Shown: in pieces, positions 62,601-64,000 of the stretch | Layout of the letters: each line of letters opens with the position of its first letter | Numbering within the stretch: position 1 is the stretch's first letter | DNA from: Trochalopteron elliotii | Lineage: Eukaryota > Chordata > Aves > Passeriformes > Leiothrichidae | Length of the DNA: 64,000 nucleotides | Reading direction: 5' to 3' | Assembly: GCA_024734555.1 (NCBI GenBank) | Contig: JANPWX010000339.1 | Coordinates: 350,451-414,450, forward strand | Made by a program: the position numbers and the translations under genes | Notes under the pieces: model-generated | Databases searched by the model: none | What the model saw: the letters and a program-made list of their open reading frames with translations, nothing else | Told to the model about the DNA's origin: nothing

Positions 62601-64000
62601 AGGACCAAAATCAAAAAACAATTATCTTCTTGCACAGCACAATTTAAAAATAGTCTTTAGAATGCCCAAATTTAATGAAAGTAGAAAAGACTCCACTGAA
62701 GCAAGACACACAGCCCAAAGCTACTTTTGAGCACAGAACCAACAAGTGACTTTATAAATGTTGACAAAACTCAAAGCCTGATTTCCATTAAAGATTTGCC
62801 ATGCAAACAAGATAAGGGAAAACTTTCTTATCAGTAGATAGAAAGCTTTAGAGTATCAAGAACTGCAGCAGACAAAATGAATTAAGTATTAAAGAGGTGC
62901 TATAATACTATACAAACAAAATCACACTCAGCCAATAGGTATGGGCAGTTTGAGTAACTTTATGAAGAGGCTCAGTCCTGCAGTATCTGTTTGCCACAGT
63001 CTCCACTATGAACTACAGATATGCTGCATCTCATATTCTGTGTGTCTTCCTTCCAGAGTCTTGCCTGCCTCAAGCTGTTGCTGTTTGGGTTACAACTGTG
63101 TTTAATTAAATTGCTGGTACATCTCAAATGTAGCATCCAAGACTCAGATTTAATGTGAAAAAAACATTTAATTAAATAGAATTATACAGAACTAAGTAAT
63201 TCCTGCCAAAATAAGGAAAGCCTTCATCTCACAGTCTTTACAAATCCCTCAAGATTAATTTAAATAAAAAGGCAGAAAGAGAATGCAAGGAAGGAATATG
63301 TAAAAACAAATCTAGGAGATTGTTCCAATAATGCAAGGCTTTTTCTGCATGTGTTTTGTCTTAACAAATATTAAACAAATGTCAGCCGAAGGGCTTTCTG
63401 TACATGGCCAGAGAAAGCACAAGCAAAGGGAAGCCCATTATGCTGATCAGTTGCACAGAACCCTCCACTGTGACATTTGGATTACTTCAGCAACATTACT
63501 TCTTGGTCTGAATGGGATAAAGCGGAAGGGGGGAAGGCATCGGTTGGTTAGTTTGGGAACGCTTTTTCTCTCTTAACAAGAGGCCACAGCTTCACAACCA
63601 GGATTATTTCTTTTCCTTCTCTCTATCCTGCCTTTTCAGTTTCTTTTTCCCAGTCCAACCGGAAGCAGGGCTGTGAAAGGGACAGCTTCTCTCCAGCTCA
63701 AGAAGCTTGGCCCCTGGCAGAGGCATTTGCACCAGAACTTAAGAGACAGTTCTGTTCTTGGCTCTGCCAACAGACATCCTGTGTGTCCTTTAATCCCTTT
63801 GTGCTTTAATTCTTCCTGGGAGAGACAACAATGATTTCTTTGTTCATCTTATCAGGTGTCATTTTTCTCCAGTGGAAAAGCTGTCTGCTCTGTGTGGTAA
63901 TGTGCAATCCACACACTAAACTTAAAAGTGTGGAAATTCTAGCTTGATTAAGGTATTTAGGAGAAGCTATAAAATAAAAATACTGGAGAAATTAACAGAT
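56669..64000 (-). other. STARD9: Partial intron upstream of the P-loop exon
   Basis: At least 7.3 kb of intron. I looked on the minus strand for the expected upstream exons (AVRVRP strand; AFGFDYCYW-like segment) and found neither, so they and the promoter lie beyond the window. A 124-codon plus-strand open frame at 61518-61892 has no recognisable domain. Confidence 0.7.

Overview
This is vertebrate nuclear DNA, AT-rich, with GT-AG introns and one very large gene. It is most likely from a bird. The evidence for a bird is a CR1 LINE 3' fragment of the avian type near 22.0 kb, an LTR resembling the avian ERVL-type LTR family near 6.7-7.0 kb, and compact introns. Species cannot be read from the sequence.

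Almost the whole window is one minus-strand gene, STARD9 (the giant kinesin-3-like protein with a START lipid-binding domain, also called KIF16A). I could place 31 coding exons, from the kinesin P-loop exon (56552-56668) to the stop codon (TAG at 1111-1113). All 30 junctions keep the reading frame. The exons sum to 14,910 nt, an exact multiple of three (4,969 residues plus stop). The first motor exons, with the start codon, promoter and 5' UTR, lie beyond 64000; the last 7.3 kb of the window is intron.

Layout from 5' to 3' of the gene (right to left): motor domain exons 56668-43639 (P-loop, switch I, switch II, a long Ser-rich loop L12); neck and coiled-coil exons 41955-40390; FHA domain exons about 40450-34606; linker exons 33591-31289; coiled-coil exons 24316-20408; one giant exon 19599-8437 (11,163 nt) encoding a mostly disordered tail with short conserved islands; coiled-coil exons 7576-6035; Ser-rich linker exons 5529-3869; START domain exons 4011-1111. 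The 3' UTR follows, with a candidate poly(A) signal at 359-364. A possible last exon of a convergent plus-strand gene (CDAN1 by synteny) sits at the left edge.

Functionally this is one protein. An ATP-dependent microtubule motor and an FHA phosphopeptide-binding module are joined by a tail of about 4,000 residues to a C-terminal START domain. In mammals STARD9 acts at centrosomes and spindle poles in mitosis and in lysosomal tubulation. No RNA genes, CRISPR arrays or prokaryotic features are present. I found no convincing wholly new system; the most unusual items are inside STARD9 itself (giant exon, loop L12, TQT motifs, a small Cys-rich exon).
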